Counted from the stretch's first letter, positions 34,590-44,699 are shown. The stretch is DNA of 64,000 bases from Pseudorhodoferax sp047601025 (GCF_047601025.1 NZ_JASGJZ010000001.1:1364001-1428000), one strand, 5' to 3'. A program made the numbers and translations. The notes: generated from the sequence alone by a model not told the origin.

Positions 34590-36961
34590 CCCGCCGGCAC
34601 GGCCAGCAGCCGCTCCGGATTCGCGTCCAGCTTCTCCAGCGCCTGGCGCGTGGCGCGCAGCGTCAGCGCCTCTTCTTCCTGCGGGATCAGCAGGCCGGCC
34701 TGCAGGTAGGCGGCCACGCGCTTGATCTGGATCAGCGTGCTGCGCCCGTCCATGGACGCGAACAGGTACAGCTGCCGGCGCTCGCTGCGCCAGGCCAGCT
34801 GCACCTGGCTGACCTTCTGGTTGTGGTCCAGCGTGAACCAGTGGCCCACCTGGAGTTCGCGCGCCCAGTCCAGCATGGCGTCGCCGGGCCGGGCACCGGC
34901 GTCGGGGATCACGTCGATCGACGAGGCGTCGATGCCCAGCATCAGCTCGATGCTGTCGGCGTCCAGCGCCAGGTCGCCCATGCTGTCGTCGCTGACGAAG
35001 TCCTCCAGGTTGGCCAGGCGCTGGGCCATCTGGTCGATGCGGGCCTGCGGGATCGCCTCGGTCTTGGACATGAAGGCGTCGGCCAGCGTGTCGCTGATGC
35101 GCTTGATATGGCCTTCCTGCACCGGCGAGGCCAGGCCCAGCAGCGTCATGCCCTGGCGCAGGCGCTGCAGCAGCTGCGGCAGGCTCTGGATCACGCGCGT
35201 GCGGTCGGCCCGGTTGGGCTTGGCGCTGGCGGCCCAGACCAGGTCGGCGGCCGAACGCTTGAGCGCCACGGTCTCCTCGTCCTGCGGACCCTTGCGCACG
35301 GCGGCCATGGCCAGCACCTCGGCCCAGACCTTGAACAGGAACTCGCGCACCTCCTCGCGCACCGGCATGTCCTGCAACAGGTTGCGCAGCTCGATCGTGT
35401 ACTGGATCGCCAGCGTCTCCTTCTGCTCGACCTGCTGCGCCACGCTGACCACCTTGGACGCCGCGCCCTTCTCGGTCAGGTACCGGGACAGGAACTTCTG
35501 GAACTCGTCGTAGACCAGCTGGAACACGCGCCGGCCGGTCTCCGGGTACTGCTCGATGACCTGCACCACGCGCCGGATCTCGGCCTCCAGCGCGCTGCCG
35601 CCGATGGCGCGGGCGTCGAAGCCCAGCACGCAGGAACCCATGCGGTCGATCAGCTGGCGCGCCGGATGGTTCAGCGTGCCGAAGAACTCCGGCTCGGCCA
35701 GCGCCACCCGCAGCACCGGCAGCTGCAGCCGGGCGAACCACACGCGGATCGCCGCGGGGATGCGCTCCTCGGCCAGGATGCTCTGGAACATCAGCGCCAC
35801 GATCTCGATCGTGGCCTTCTCGCTGTCGGTGGCGGCCTTGCGCTTGAGCTCGTTGGAATGCTCGCGCAGCACGGCGGCCGCGCGCACGACGTTGGCCTGG
35901 GTGTAGCCGCCGGTGCCGGCCGGCTCGGTGTCGCCGAGCAGCAGGTCCGAGTCGAACACCACGTGCCGGCTCCTGCGGATGGCGTCGGCCAGCGTGGGCG
36001 AGATCTCCTGCTTGGCCGTGGGCTCGAAGAAATGGCCGGCCTGCTCGCTCAGCACGCGGCGCAGCTGGCCCAGCACGCCCTGGGCGCGCCGGCGCGCGCG
36101 CGCCAGCGGCGACAGCGGCGCCTCGCCCGCTGCACCGCCCTCCCCTCCGCCTGCCGGCTGCGCCGCGGGCGCCGCGCCGCGCGGCGCAGGACCGGGCGCC
36201 GCGGCAGCAGCGCCGATGGCCGTCGCCATCCAGCCGGACGACGACGGCACCGGCGCCGGCGCGCTCCGCGCCGCAGCCGGGGCGGCGCCGGGGCCGGCCA
36301 TCTGGGTCAGCCGCACGCGCTGGCGCAGGTCGGCGTCCGGCTGCACGCCGGCGGCCCTCAGCAGGGCGTCGCAGGCCTTGCAGGCCTGCAGCATGTCGCC
36401 GGCCAGATGGCGCTGCAGCGTGTCCATGACCAGCGGCAGGCTGCTGCGCTGCAGGCCGGCCACGGTCCATTGCTCGACCAGCAGCAGCATCAGCGCCTCG
36501 GGCCGCAGCACGTCGTGCTCCGGCAGTTCCTCGCGCCGCTCGAGATGCTGCACGCCCACGCACAGCTCGGCCAGCGGGCCGCCGGCGCGCTCGCGCAGGG
36601 CCAGCGCCAGGCGCGAGGCCTGGATCTTGTTCTCGACCGCCTCGTCGCCGACGAGCTCGAGCTGCAGGTCGCCCCCGGCCGCGGCCGGCCGCGCGGCCAC
36701 CGGGGGCGCGCCGACGGCCTGCGCGGCCCGCCGCCAAGCGCTGGCGGTGCCCTCCTCCCAGGCCCGGCCGTGGCTCTGGAACAGCGTCCAGGCGTCCCGG
36801 CGCTCCTGCATCTCGCGCACGGAGCTGACCTGCTCCAGCGCCTCGGTCAGCCGCTCCTTGACGGCCGCCCCGAGCTCGCCGAGCCCGCGGCACATCTCGG
36901 CGACGAAGCGCTCGCGCGTCCGGCGCGCCAGGGCATGGTCGGAAGGAGCTTGGGAGGCCAT
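34586..36961 (-). CDS. DUF1631 domain protein
   Basis: 791 residues of the DUF1631 family, large soluble proteins typical of beta- and gammaproteobacteria with no assigned biochemical role. Family-like segments: GGYTQANVVRAAAVLREH, FARLQLPVLRVAL, FFGTLNHPARQLIDRMGSC and LVYDEFQKFLSRYL. The C-terminal 110 residues (VGHWFTLDHNQ, LQVQLAWRSERRQLYLFAS-like) have a PilZ-like pattern, suggesting possible second-messenger control; that is inference. It follows secF by 16 bases and may be co-transcribed with the sec operon. Confidence 0.85.
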   Translation of the reverse strand: MASQAPSDHALARRTRERFVAEMCRGLGELGAAVKERLTEALEQVSSVREMQERRDAWTLFQSHGRAWEEGTASAWRRAAQAVGAPPVAARPAAAGGDLQLELVGDEAVENKIQASRLALALRERAGGPLAELCVGVQHLERREELPEHDVLRPEALMLLLVEQWTVAGLQRSSLPLVMDTLQRHLAGDMLQACKACDALLRAAGVQPDADLRQRVRLTQMAGPGAAPAAARSAPAPVPSSSGWMATAIGAAAAAPGPAPRGAAPAAQPAGGGEGGAAGEAPLSPLARARRRAQGVLGQLRRVLSEQAGHFFEPTAKQEISPTLADAIRRSRHVVFDSDLLLGDTEPAGTGGYTQANVVRAAAVLREHSNELKRKAATDSEKATIEIVALMFQSILAEERIPAAIRVWFARLQLPVLRVALAEPEFFGTLNHPARQLIDRMGSCVLGFDARAIGGSALEAEIRRVVQVIEQYPETGRRVFQLVYDEFQKFLSRYLTEKGAASKVVSVAQQVEQKETLAIQYTIELRNLLQDMPVREEVREFLFKVWAEVLAMAAVRKGPQDEETVALKRSAADLVWAASAKPNRADRTRVIQSLPQLLQRLRQGMTLLGLASPVQEGHIKRISDTLADAFMSKTEAIPQARIDQMAQRLANLEDFVSDDSMGDLALDADSIELMLGIDASSIDVIPDAGARPGDAMLDWARELQVGHWFTLDHNQKVSQVQLAWRSERRQLYLFASMDGRSTLIQIKRVAAYLQAGLLIPQEEEALTLRATRQALEKLDANPERLLAVPAG

Positions 36962-36977
36962 GGGAAGGCTGTGGGTG

Positions 36978-37928
36978 TCAGACGACGGCGCCAGCGTTGG
37001 GGTCGTTCGGATCTTCCTCCTTCTTGGCCGCCTTCACCAGATCCTCGCGCTTGACGCCCAGCCACATCGCGATGGCCGCCGCGACGAAGCACGACGAGTA
37101 GATGCCGAAGCAGATGCCGATCGTCAGCGCCAGCGCGAAGTAGTGCAGCGTGGGCCCGCCGAAGAAGAACATCGACAGCACCACGAGCTGCGTGGAGCCG
37201 TGCGTGATGATGGTCCGGCTGATCGTGGAGGTGATCGCCGAATCGATGACCTCCTGCGTGGACAGCTTGCGGTAGCGCCGGAAGTTCTCGCGCACCCGGT
37301 CGAAGATCACCACCGACTCGTTGACCGAATAGCCCAGCACCGCCAGCACCGCCGCCAGCACCGCCAGCGAGAACTCCCACTGGAAGAACGCGAAGAAGCC
37401 CAGGATGATGACCACGTCGTGCAGGTTGGCGAACACCGTGGACACGGCGAACTTCCACTCGAAGCGGAACGCCAGGTAGATCATGATGCCGGCCACCACC
37501 ACGGCCAGCGCCTTCAGGCCCTTGCTGGTCAGTTCCTCGCCGACCTGCGGGCCGACGAACTCCACGCCGCGCAGCGCGACGGCCGGATCGGCCGCCCTGA
37601 GCGCCTGCATCACCTGCTCGCTCTGCTGCGTGGCGTTCATGTCCTTGCGCGCGGGCAGGCGGATCTGCACGTCGCGCGAGCTGCCGTAGGCCTGCACCAG
37701 CACGTCGGAATAGCCGAGCTTGCCGACGGTCTCGCGCACCTGGCCGATGTCGGCGGACTGCTGGTAGGCCACCTCCATCACGGTGCCGCCGGTGAATTCC
37801 ACCGACAGGTGCAGCCCGCGGTGGAACAGGAAGAACACCGCCAGCGCGAAGGTCACGAAGGAGACGATGTTCAGCACCAGCGCGTGGCGCATGAACGGGA
37901 TGGTCTTGCGGATGCGGAAGAATTCCAT
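36978..37928 (-). CDS. secF: Protein translocase subunit SecF
   Basis: 316 residues, six transmembrane segments. Marks: the N-terminal helix near 18-38 (LVLNIVSFVTFALAVFFLF), LSVEFTGGTVMEV, and the C-terminal helices with GYSVNESVVIFDRVREN and STQEVIDSAITSTISRT. With SecD it uses the proton gradient to drive late export through SecYEG. Fifteen bases after secD. Confidence 0.97.
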   Translation of the reverse strand: MEFFRIRKTIPFMRHALVLNIVSFVTFALAVFFLFHRGLHLSVEFTGGTVMEVAYQQSADIGQVRETVGKLGYSDVLVQAYGSSRDVQIRLPARKDMNATQQSEQVMQALRAADPAVALRGVEFVGPQVGEELTSKGLKALAVVVAGIMIYLAFRFEWKFAVSTVFANLHDVVIILGFFAFFQWEFSLAVLAAVLAVLGYSVNESVVIFDRVRENFRRYRKLSTQEVIDSAITSTISRTIITHGSTQLVVLSMFFFGGPTLHYFALALTIGICFGIYSSCFVAAAIAMWLGVKREDLVKAAKKEEDPNDPNAGAVV

Positions 37929-37943
37929 GGTCGTGCCCCCGCC

Positions 37944-39833
37944 TTACTTGGTCTGCACGGCGACGTCGCCGCTGTCGTTCCCGGGCCGCCAGACCGTGCC
38001 GATGGACACGCTCTTGAGCTTCTTCTTGCGGCCGTACCACAGGTTCACCAGCGCGCGCGAGAAGAACACGGCCGAGAACATCGAGGTCAGGATGCCCAGG
38101 CAGTGCACCACCGCGAAGCCGCGGATCGGCCCGGAGCCGAAGGCCAGCAGCGCCAGGCCGGCGATCAGAGTGGTGACGTTGGAATCGAGGATGGTGCCCC
38201 AGGCGCGGTCGTAGCCGGCGTGGATGGCCGCCTGCGGCGAGGCGCCGGCGCGCAGCTCCTCGCGGATGCGCTCGTTGATCAGCACGTTGGAGTCGATCGC
38301 CACGCCGATCGCCAGCGCCATGGCCGCGATGCCGGGCAGCGTCAGCGTGGCCTGCAGCATGGACAGCACGGCCACCAGCAGCAGCAGGTTGAACGCCAGC
38401 GCGATCGAGGAGAACACGCCGAACAGCGCGTAGTAGGCGCACATGAAGACCATGATCGCCAGGAAGCCGTACAGCACGCTGTTGAAGCCCTTGCTGATGT
38501 TGTCCGCGCCCAGGCTGGGGCCGATCGTGCGCTCCTGGATGATCTCCATCGGCGCGGCCAGCGAGCCGGCGCGCAGCAGCAGCGCGGTGTCGTTGGCCTC
38601 GGTGGTGGTCATGCGGCCGGAGATCTGCACGCGGCCGCCGCCGATCTCGGTGCGGATCACCGGCGCGGTGACGACCTCGCCCTTGCCCTTCTCGAACAGG
38701 ATGATGGCCATGCGCTTGCCGACGTTCTCGCGCGTGACGTCGCGGAAGATGCGCGCGCCCTTGCCGTCCAGCGTCAGGTTGACGGTCGGCTCCTGGGTCT
38801 GGCTGTCGAAGCCGGGCTGGGCGTCGGTCAGGTTCTCGCCGGTCAGCACCACCTGGCGCTTGACGATGACGGGCTGGCCGGCGCGGTCCGGATAGCGCTC
38901 GGAGCCGAACGGCACGGCGCCGCCGCCGGTCTCGGCGCTGCGCGCCTCGGTGCTCTCGTCGACCAGGCGCACCTCCAGCGTGGCCGTGCGGCCCAGGATG
39001 TCCTTGGCCTTGGCCACGTCCTGCACGCCGGGCAGCTGGACCACGATGCGCTCCAGGCCCTGCTGCTGGATCACCGGCTCGGCCACGCCCAGCTCGTTGA
39101 TGCGGTTGTGCAGCGTGGTGATGTTCTGCTTGAGCGCGGCATCCTGCAGCCGGCGCGCGGCCTCGGGCTTGATGCTGGCGACCATGCGCCAGACGTTGCC
39201 GTCCTGCGTGTCGGTGGCCGTGAGGTCGGGGAACTGGTCCTGCAGCACGCGCCGGGCGGCTTCCAGCGCCTCGCGGTCGCGGAACGTGATCTCCACGGCC
39301 TGGCCGTTGCGGTTGACCGAGGCGCCGCGGATGTTCTTGTCGCGCAGCGCCACGCGCAGGTCGCCGGCGAAGGACTCGGCACGCTTGTCGATGGCGCCCT
39401 TCATGTCCACCTGCAGCAGGAAGTCCACGCCGCCGCGCAGGTCCAGCCCCAGGTACATCGGGTGGGCGTTCAGCGCCGTCAGCCAGGCCGGCGAGCGCGA
39501 CACCAGGTTCAGCGCGACGATGTAGGACGGGTCGGCCGGATCGGGCACCAGCGCATGCTGCAGCGCGTCGCGGGCCTTGAGCTGCTGGTCCGGCGTCGCG
39601 AAGCGCGCGCGCACGGAGCCGGCGTCCTGCGTGACCAGGTCGGGCGCGACGCCGGCCTCCTGCAGGATCTGCTCGACGCGCACGCGGGTCGCATCGTCGA
39701 CCTTGACCGTGGACTTGCCGGCGGACACCTGGACGGCCGGTGCCTCGCCAAAGAAATTGGGCAGGGCGTAGATCAGCCCCAGAAGCAGCACGACCACGAT
39801 GGTCGCGTACTTCCACACCGGATATCGATTCAT
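37944..39833 (-). CDS. secD: Protein translocase subunit SecD
   Basis: 629 residues, six transmembrane segments with a large periplasmic domain between the first two. Marks: LDLRGGVDFLLQVDM, RINELGVAEPVIQQQG, ERIVVQLPGVQD, and near the C-terminus AIGVAIDSNVLINERIREEL and LIAGLALLAFGSGPIRGFAV. Middle gene of yajC-secD-secF, 42 bases after yajC. Confidence 0.97.
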   Translation of the reverse strand: MNRYPVWKYATIVVVLLLGLIYALPNFFGEAPAVQVSAGKSTVKVDDATRVRVEQILQEAGVAPDLVTQDAGSVRARFATPDQQLKARDALQHALVPDPADPSYIVALNLVSRSPAWLTALNAHPMYLGLDLRGGVDFLLQVDMKGAIDKRAESFAGDLRVALRDKNIRGASVNRNGQAVEITFRDREALEAARRVLQDQFPDLTATDTQDGNVWRMVASIKPEAARRLQDAALKQNITTLHNRINELGVAEPVIQQQGLERIVVQLPGVQDVAKAKDILGRTATLEVRLVDESTEARSAETGGGAVPFGSERYPDRAGQPVIVKRQVVLTGENLTDAQPGFDSQTQEPTVNLTLDGKGARIFRDVTRENVGKRMAIILFEKGKGEVVTAPVIRTEIGGGRVQISGRMTTTEANDTALLLRAGSLAAPMEIIQERTIGPSLGADNISKGFNSVLYGFLAIMVFMCAYYALFGVFSSIALAFNLLLLVAVLSMLQATLTLPGIAAMALAIGVAIDSNVLINERIREELRAGASPQAAIHAGYDRAWGTILDSNVTTLIAGLALLAFGSGPIRGFAVVHCLGILTSMFSAVFFSRALVNLWYGRKKKLKSVSIGTVWRPGNDSGDVAVQTK

Positions 39834-39875
39834 GATCGTGTGCGCCGCGGGCGGCGCGCTCCTCGCAACGACGGC

Positions 39876-40208
39876 TTACTTGATGGTGCCCTTGGGCAGC
39901 ACCTGCACCACGGCATGGCGCTGCAGCTGCACTTCCACGCCACTGGCGATCTCCACGCTCAGCGTGCCTTCGCCCACCTTGGTGACCCGGCCCAGCAGGC
40001 CGCCGGCGGTGGCGACCTCGTCACCCTTGGCCAGCGCGTCGATCATGGCGCGGTGCTCCTTCTGCTTCTTCATCTGCGGCCGGATCATGATGAAGTACAG
40101 CACCACGAACATCAGCAGCAGCGGCAGCATGCTGCCCAGCGAGGACATCAGGCCACCGCCGCCGGCAGCGGCAGGGGCGGTTTGCGCGAAAGCGGAAGAA
40201 ATCAGCAC
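39876..40208 (-). CDS. yajC: Preprotein translocase subunit YajC
   Basis: 110 residues: one transmembrane helix (about 24-43, LLLMFVVLYFIMIRPQMKKQ) and a cytoplasmic beta-rich tail (GDEVATAGGLLGRVTKVGEG). The start is read as GTG at 40208 (GTG CTG ATT TCT TCC), giving VLISSAFAQ, with GGAG 8 bases upstream; ATG codons further up give an Arg-rich extension. First gene of yajC-secD-secF. tgt and queA, common upstream neighbours, are not here. Confidence 0.92.
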   Translation of the reverse strand: MLISSAFAQTAPAAAGGGGLMSSLGSMLPLLLMFVVLYFIMIRPQMKKQKEHRAMIDALAKGDEVATAGGLLGRVTKVGEGTLSVEIASGVEVQLQRHAVVQVLPKGTIK

Positions 40209-40346
40209 GGAGCGGCTCCACAAGAGGGTGCAAGGTCGGATGGCGCGCGCAGCGTGGGCGCGCGGCCCCGCGCATCGCATGCGCGCGGGGCGGACGAAAA
40301 GCATGGGATTGTATGCCCCGGTCTGGGGCGCGCCGGGGAGGCCCCT

Positions 40347-40363
40347 GCCGGCGTAAGGCCGGC
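40347..40363 (-). terminator. GC-rich hairpin after the indolepyruvate oxidoreductase gene
   Basis: GCCGGC-GTAAG-GCCGGC forms a 6-bp stem 14 bases past the stop at 40377 on the minus strand. There is no T-run, so it is a weak terminator candidate or only a stabilising 3' hairpin. Confidence 0.3.
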
Positions 40364-40376
40364 GGCGCGCCCGGCG

Positions 40377-43300
40377 TCAGGCCGCGCGGGCCGGCGCCGC
40401 CGGATCGCGGAAGGCGGCCTGCAGCTGCGCCCAGCGGCGCCGCGCAGCCGCGAGGTTGCGCTCCTTCACGTGGCCGTAGCCCTTGATCTGCTCCGGAATG
40501 CGCGCGATGTCCAGCGCCACGGCATGGTTGGCGGCGTTCAGGCCGGCCAGCACCTCCTCGATGCTGGCGCGGTATTCGGCGATCAGCGCACGCTCGGCCC
40601 GGCGCTCGGCGCTGCGGCCGAACGGATCGAGTGCACTGCCGCGCAGGCCCTTGAGCTTCGCCAGCAGACGGAAGCCGGTCAGCATGGCCGGGCCGTACTT
40701 GCGCTTGAGCAGTTCGCCCTTGTCGTTCTTCCGCGCGGTCAGCGGCGGCGCCAGGTGGTAGTGCAGCGTGTAGTCGCCCTCGAACATGCCCTCGATGCGC
40801 TGCAGGAAAGCCGGATCGCTGTGCAGCCGCGCGACCTCGTACTCGTCCTTGTAGGCCATCAGCTTGAACAGATAGCGCGCCACGGCCTCGGTCAGCGGCA
40901 GGTGCCGGGGCGTGCCCATGGCCTGCTCGCGCGCGCGCACCTTGTCGACGAAGGCCTGGTAGTCGGCGGCGTAGGCGGCGTTCTGGTAGTCGGTCAGGAA
41001 GGCGACGCGGCGCGCGACCAACTGGTCCAGCGTGTCGCGCTTGCGCAGTTCGATGACCTGCTGGCCGGCAGCGCCGAGCAACCCGCCGAGGGACGCCGGG
41101 TCGGCGGCCGCCCGGCGGCCCCATTCGAAGGCCGCCTTGTTCTGCTCCACGGCCACGGCGTTCAGCTCGATCGCGCGCAGCAGCGAGGCGCGCTCCAGCG
41201 GGATCCAGCCCTTCTGCCACGCATAGCCCAGCATCATCGGGTTGGCGTACAGGGTGTCGCCCATCAACTGCCTGGCGGCCGTGTCGGCGTCGAAGCGGCC
41301 GAGCGCGGCCTCGCCGACGATCTGCGCCAACTCGGCCGCGCAGGCCGCGGCCGGGTTCTGCCAGTCGGTGTTCTTCACGAAGGCCGCGGTCGGCGCGCCA
41401 TGCGTGTTCAGCGCCACGCGGGTGCGGCCCTCGCGCATGCGCACCGTGGTCTCCTTGCCGGCGGCGACCAGCGGGTCGCAGCCCAGCACCAGGTCGGCCG
41501 CGGCCATGGACACGCGCGTGGTGCGGATGTCGTCCTGGCACGGGCCGATCAGCACGTGGCTCCAGGTCGCGCCGCCCTTCTGCGCCAGGCCTGCTGCATC
41601 CTGCGTGACGATGCCCTTGCCCTCCATGTGCGCGGCCATGCCCAGCAGCTGGCCGATCGTGATCACGCCGGTACCGCCGACGCCGGCGACCACGATGCCC
41701 CAGGTGCCGGACAGCGGCGGGAGCGCCGGTTCGGGCAGCTCGCCCAGGGCGTAGGGCGACGGCGCCTGGGCCTTGGCCCGGCCCTTGAGCCTGCCGCCCT
41801 CCACCGTCACGAAGCTGGGGCAGAAGCCCTTCAGGCAGCTCAGGTCCTTGTTGCAGCTGCTCTGGTTGATCTGGCGCTTGCGGCCGAACTCGGTCTCCAG
41901 CGGCTCGACCGACAGGCAGTTGGACTGCACGCCGCAGTCGCCGCAGCCCTCGCAGACCAGCTCGTTGATGACCACGCGCACGGCCGGATCGACCGCCGTG
42001 CCGCGCTTGCGGCGGCGGCGCTTCTCGGTCGCGCAGGTCTGGTCGTAGATGATGATCGTGGTGCCGGGAATCTCGCGGAACGCGCGCTGGATCGCGTCCA
42101 GTTCGTCGCGGTGCCGCACCTGCACGTCGTCGCCCGGGATCGCGACGCCGCGGTACTTCTCCGGCTCGTCGGTCACGACGACGAGCTTCTTCACGCCCTC
42201 GGCGTGCAGGCTCTCGGCGATCTGCAGCACCGAATGGCCCTCGGGCCGCTCGCCGACGCGCTGGCCGCCGGTCATGGCGACCGCGTCGTTGTAGAGGATC
42301 TTGTAGGTGATGTTGACGCCGGCGGCGATGCTCTGGCGGATCGCCATCAGCCCGCTGTGGAAGTAGGTGCCGTCGCCCAGGTTGGCGAAGAGGTGCCGCT
42401 CGGTCGTGAACGGCTGCTGGCCGACCCAGGGCACGCCCTCGCCGCCCATCTGGGTGAAGCCGATCGTGCTGCGGTCCATCCAGGTCGCCATGAAATGGCA
42501 GCCGATGCCGCCCAGCGCGCGCGAGCCCTCCGGCACGCGGGTGGAGGTGTTGTGCGGGCAGCCCGAGCAGAACCAGGGCAGCCGGTCGGCGCCCTGCACG
42601 CCGCCGAGCTCCAGCTTCTGCATGGCGCGCTCCTTGGCCTGCAGGATCGCGAGCTGGGCGTCCACGCGCGCCACCATGTCGGCGCCGCCGGCGGCCAGCA
42701 CGCCGGTCTTCTCCAGGCGCTGGGCCAGGGCCTTGGCGATCAGCGCCGGCGACAGGTCGGCATTGGCGCGCAGCAGCGTGTTCGCGGTCGGGTTGGGCAT
42801 GGACCATTCGCCGCCCGAGAAATCGCCCTCGACCTCGTTGAACTTGCCGAGCACGTTGGGCCGCACGTCGGCGCGCCAGTTGTACAGCTCTTCCTTGAGC
42901 TGGTACTCGATGACCTGGCGCTTCTCCTCGACGACCAGGATCTCCTGCAGGCCGGTCGCGAAGTCGCGCGTGAGCTGCGCCTCCAGCGGCCAGACCACGC
43001 CGACCTTGTGCAGCCGGATGCCGAGCTGGCGGCAGGCGGCGTCGTCCAGCCCCAGGTCCAGCAGGGCCTGGCGCGTGTCGTTGTAGGCCTTGCCGCTGGC
43101 GATCAGGCCGTAGCGGTCGTTCGGCCCCGCGACCACGTTGTGGTTCAGCCGGTTGGCGCGGATGTAGGCCAGCGCGGCATACCACTTGTAGTGGAACAGC
43201 CGGGCCTCCTGCTCCAGCGCATGGTCGGGCCAGCGGATGTGCACGCCGCCGGGCGGCATCTCGAAGTCCGTCGGCAGCACGATCTGCACGCGCCCGGGGT

Positions 43301-43988
43301 CGATCACGGCCGTGGCGCTGGACTCGACGATCTCCTGGATCGTCTTCATGCCGGTCCACACGCCGGCGAAGCGGCTCATCGCGAAGGCATGCAGGCCCAG
43401 GTCCAGGATCTCCTGCACGTTGGCCGGGAAGAACACCGGCAGCCCGCAGGCCTTGAAGATGTGGTCGCTCTGGTGCGCGGCCGTGGAGCTCTTGGACACA
43501 TGGTCGTCGCCGGCCACCGCGATCACGCCGCCCAGCGGGCTGGTGCCGGCCATGTTGGCGTGCTTGAACACGTCGGAGCAGCGGTCCACGCCCGGGCCCT
43601 TGCCGTACCAGATGCCGAACACGCCGTCGAAGCGGTTGCTGCCCGGCGGCGCGAAGCCGAGCTGCTGCGTGCCCCAGACCGCGGTGGCGGCCAGTTCCTC
43701 GTTCACGCCGGGCTGGAACACGATGTTCTGCGCCTGCAGGTAGCTGGCCGCCTTCCACAGCATCTGGTCGTAGCCGCCCAGCGGCGAGCCGCGGTAGCCG
43801 CTGATGAAGCCGGCGGTGTTGCGTCCGGCCTGGGCGTCACGCAGGCGCTGCAGCATCGGCAGCTTGACCAGCGCCTGCACGCCGCTCATGAAGGCGCGGC
43901 CGTAGTCCAGGCTGTACTTGTCGTCCAGCGTGACCGTTTCCAGGGCCTTGCGGATGTGTTCGGGCAAAGGGGCGTTCATCGTGGACAT
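40377..43988 (-). CDS. Indolepyruvate ferredoxin oxidoreductase, fused IorAB type
   Basis: 1203 residues, a single-chain enzyme. The first two thirds hold pyruvate:ferredoxin oxidoreductase-like thiamine-pyrophosphate domains (GFISGYRGSPLGGYDQML, VFGIWYGKGPG, CSGCPHNTSTRVPEGS, GIGCHFMATWMDRS, FANLGDGTYFHSGLM). An iron-sulfur region near 675-720 (CEGCGDCGVQSNC, CNKDLSCLKGFCPSF) and a gamma-type domain (VVAGVGGTGVITIGQLLG) follow. It decarboxylates aryl-2-keto acids from aromatic amino acids to aryl-acyl-CoA. The divergent Lrp regulator probably controls it. Confidence 0.93.
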   Translation of the reverse strand: MSTMNAPLPEHIRKALETVTLDDKYSLDYGRAFMSGVQALVKLPMLQRLRDAQAGRNTAGFISGYRGSPLGGYDQMLWKAASYLQAQNIVFQPGVNEELAATAVWGTQQLGFAPPGSNRFDGVFGIWYGKGPGVDRCSDVFKHANMAGTSPLGGVIAVAGDDHVSKSSTAAHQSDHIFKACGLPVFFPANVQEILDLGLHAFAMSRFAGVWTGMKTIQEIVESSATAVIDPGRVQIVLPTDFEMPPGGVHIRWPDHALEQEARLFHYKWYAALAYIRANRLNHNVVAGPNDRYGLIASGKAYNDTRQALLDLGLDDAACRQLGIRLHKVGVVWPLEAQLTRDFATGLQEILVVEEKRQVIEYQLKEELYNWRADVRPNVLGKFNEVEGDFSGGEWSMPNPTANTLLRANADLSPALIAKALAQRLEKTGVLAAGGADMVARVDAQLAILQAKERAMQKLELGGVQGADRLPWFCSGCPHNTSTRVPEGSRALGGIGCHFMATWMDRSTIGFTQMGGEGVPWVGQQPFTTERHLFANLGDGTYFHSGLMAIRQSIAAGVNITYKILYNDAVAMTGGQRVGERPEGHSVLQIAESLHAEGVKKLVVVTDEPEKYRGVAIPGDDVQVRHRDELDAIQRAFREIPGTTIIIYDQTCATEKRRRRKRGTAVDPAVRVVINELVCEGCGDCGVQSNCLSVEPLETEFGRKRQINQSSCNKDLSCLKGFCPSFVTVEGGRLKGRAKAQAPSPYALGELPEPALPPLSGTWGIVVAGVGGTGVITIGQLLGMAAHMEGKGIVTQDAAGLAQKGGATWSHVLIGPCQDDIRTTRVSMAAADLVLGCDPLVAAGKETTVRMREGRTRVALNTHGAPTAAFVKNTDWQNPAAACAAELAQIVGEAALGRFDADTAARQLMGDTLYANPMMLGYAWQKGWIPLERASLLRAIELNAVAVEQNKAAFEWGRRAAADPASLGGLLGAAGQQVIELRKRDTLDQLVARRVAFLTDYQNAAYAADYQAFVDKVRAREQAMGTPRHLPLTEAVARYLFKLMAYKDEYEVARLHSDPAFLQRIEGMFEGDYTLHYHLAPPLTARKNDKGELLKRKYGPAMLTGFRLLAKLKGLRGSALDPFGRSAERRAERALIAEYRASIEEVLAGLNAANHAVALDIARIPEQIKGYGHVKERNLAAARRRWAQLQAAFRDPAAPARAA

Positions 43989-44144
43989 CTCCCGGCGGGG
44001 GCGGCCGCCTCATGCACAGCGGGCATGCGCTCTTCATGCGCTCGCTTCTACGGACCAGTGTATTGAGCCGGTGCCGATATGTCCTTGCTTTCTATTCGCC
44101 GATTCCGGAACATCTGGAAAGATCATTTCCCAAAACACGCCGAT
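43989..44144. promoter_or_regulatory. Divergent promoter region, ior / lrp
   Basis: 156 bases between two divergent starts. The region is less GC-rich than its surroundings, with AT-rich stretches near 44080-44140 (GATCATTTCCC, CAAAACACG). As Lrp/AsnC proteins usually regulate the adjacent divergent gene, binding sites are expected here; I cannot point to one with confidence. Confidence 0.5.
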
Positions 44145-44624
44145 ATGGAAACACTCGACAAGTTCGATCGGAAGATCCTGCAAGAACTGCAGGCCGATGG
44201 CCGGCTCAGCAATGCCGAGCTGGCGCAGCGCGTGGGGCTGTCGGCCGCGCCGTGCTGGCGCCGCGTGCGGGCGCTGGAGGAAGCCGGCTTCATCAAGGGC
44301 TACCATGCCGAGATCGACCGCCGCAAGATCGGCCTCGGCGTGCTGGCCTTCGTGCGGCTGGATGCGGACCGCAACAGCGGCAACGTCACGCGCGAGCTGG
44401 AGGACGCGATCCGCACGCTGCCCGAGGTCGTGTCCTGCCACTACATCAGCGGCGCCGGCACCTTCGAGCTGCAGGTGGTGTCGCGCGACCTGGACAGCTT
44501 CGCGCAGTTCGCGCGCGAGGTGCTGATCAACCTGCCGAACGTGAAGGACCTGCACACCAGCTTCTCGCTCGGCGAGGTCAAGGACAGCAGCGCGCTGCCG
44601 CTGGGGCACCTGGAGCCGCGCTGA
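44145..44624 (+). CDS. Lrp/AsnC-family transcriptional regulator
   Basis: 159 residues. The N-terminal helix-turn-helix spans about 5-52 (LDKFDRKILQELQADGRLSN, LAQRVGLSAAPCWRRVRAL) and the C-terminal RAM ligand-binding domain about 65-145 (GVLAFVRLDADRNSG, VVSCHYISGAGTFELQVVS). Start METLDKFDRK is the family norm; a longer frame from 44079 is less likely. Probably senses an amino acid and controls the divergent indolepyruvate oxidoreductase. Confidence 0.93.
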   Translation: METLDKFDRKILQELQADGRLSNAELAQRVGLSAAPCWRRVRALEEAGFIKGYHAEIDRRKIGLGVLAFVRLDADRNSGNVTRELEDAIRTLPEVVSCHYISGAGTFELQVVSRDLDSFAQFAREVLINLPNVKDLHTSFSLGEVKDSSALPLGHLEPR

Positions 44625-44699
44625 AACACCCGCTAGCTGACACGGGGCTGACACAGGGTTTATCCCGATGTTGAAAGCCTGACAAATTGTCTATATTTC

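Noticed and set aside
40347..40363. Full intrinsic terminator after the indolepyruvate oxidoreductase gene
   Set aside because: The hairpin is real but has no T-run, so it is kept only as a low-confidence terminator.
35913..44066. 2717-codon open frame on the plus strand opposite DUF1631, secDF, yajC and the indolepyruvate oxidoreductase
   Set aside because: Antisense shadow caused by high GC and few stop codons; sequence is low-complexity Ala/Arg/Gly/His with no recognisable domain, and every part lies opposite a well-identified gene.
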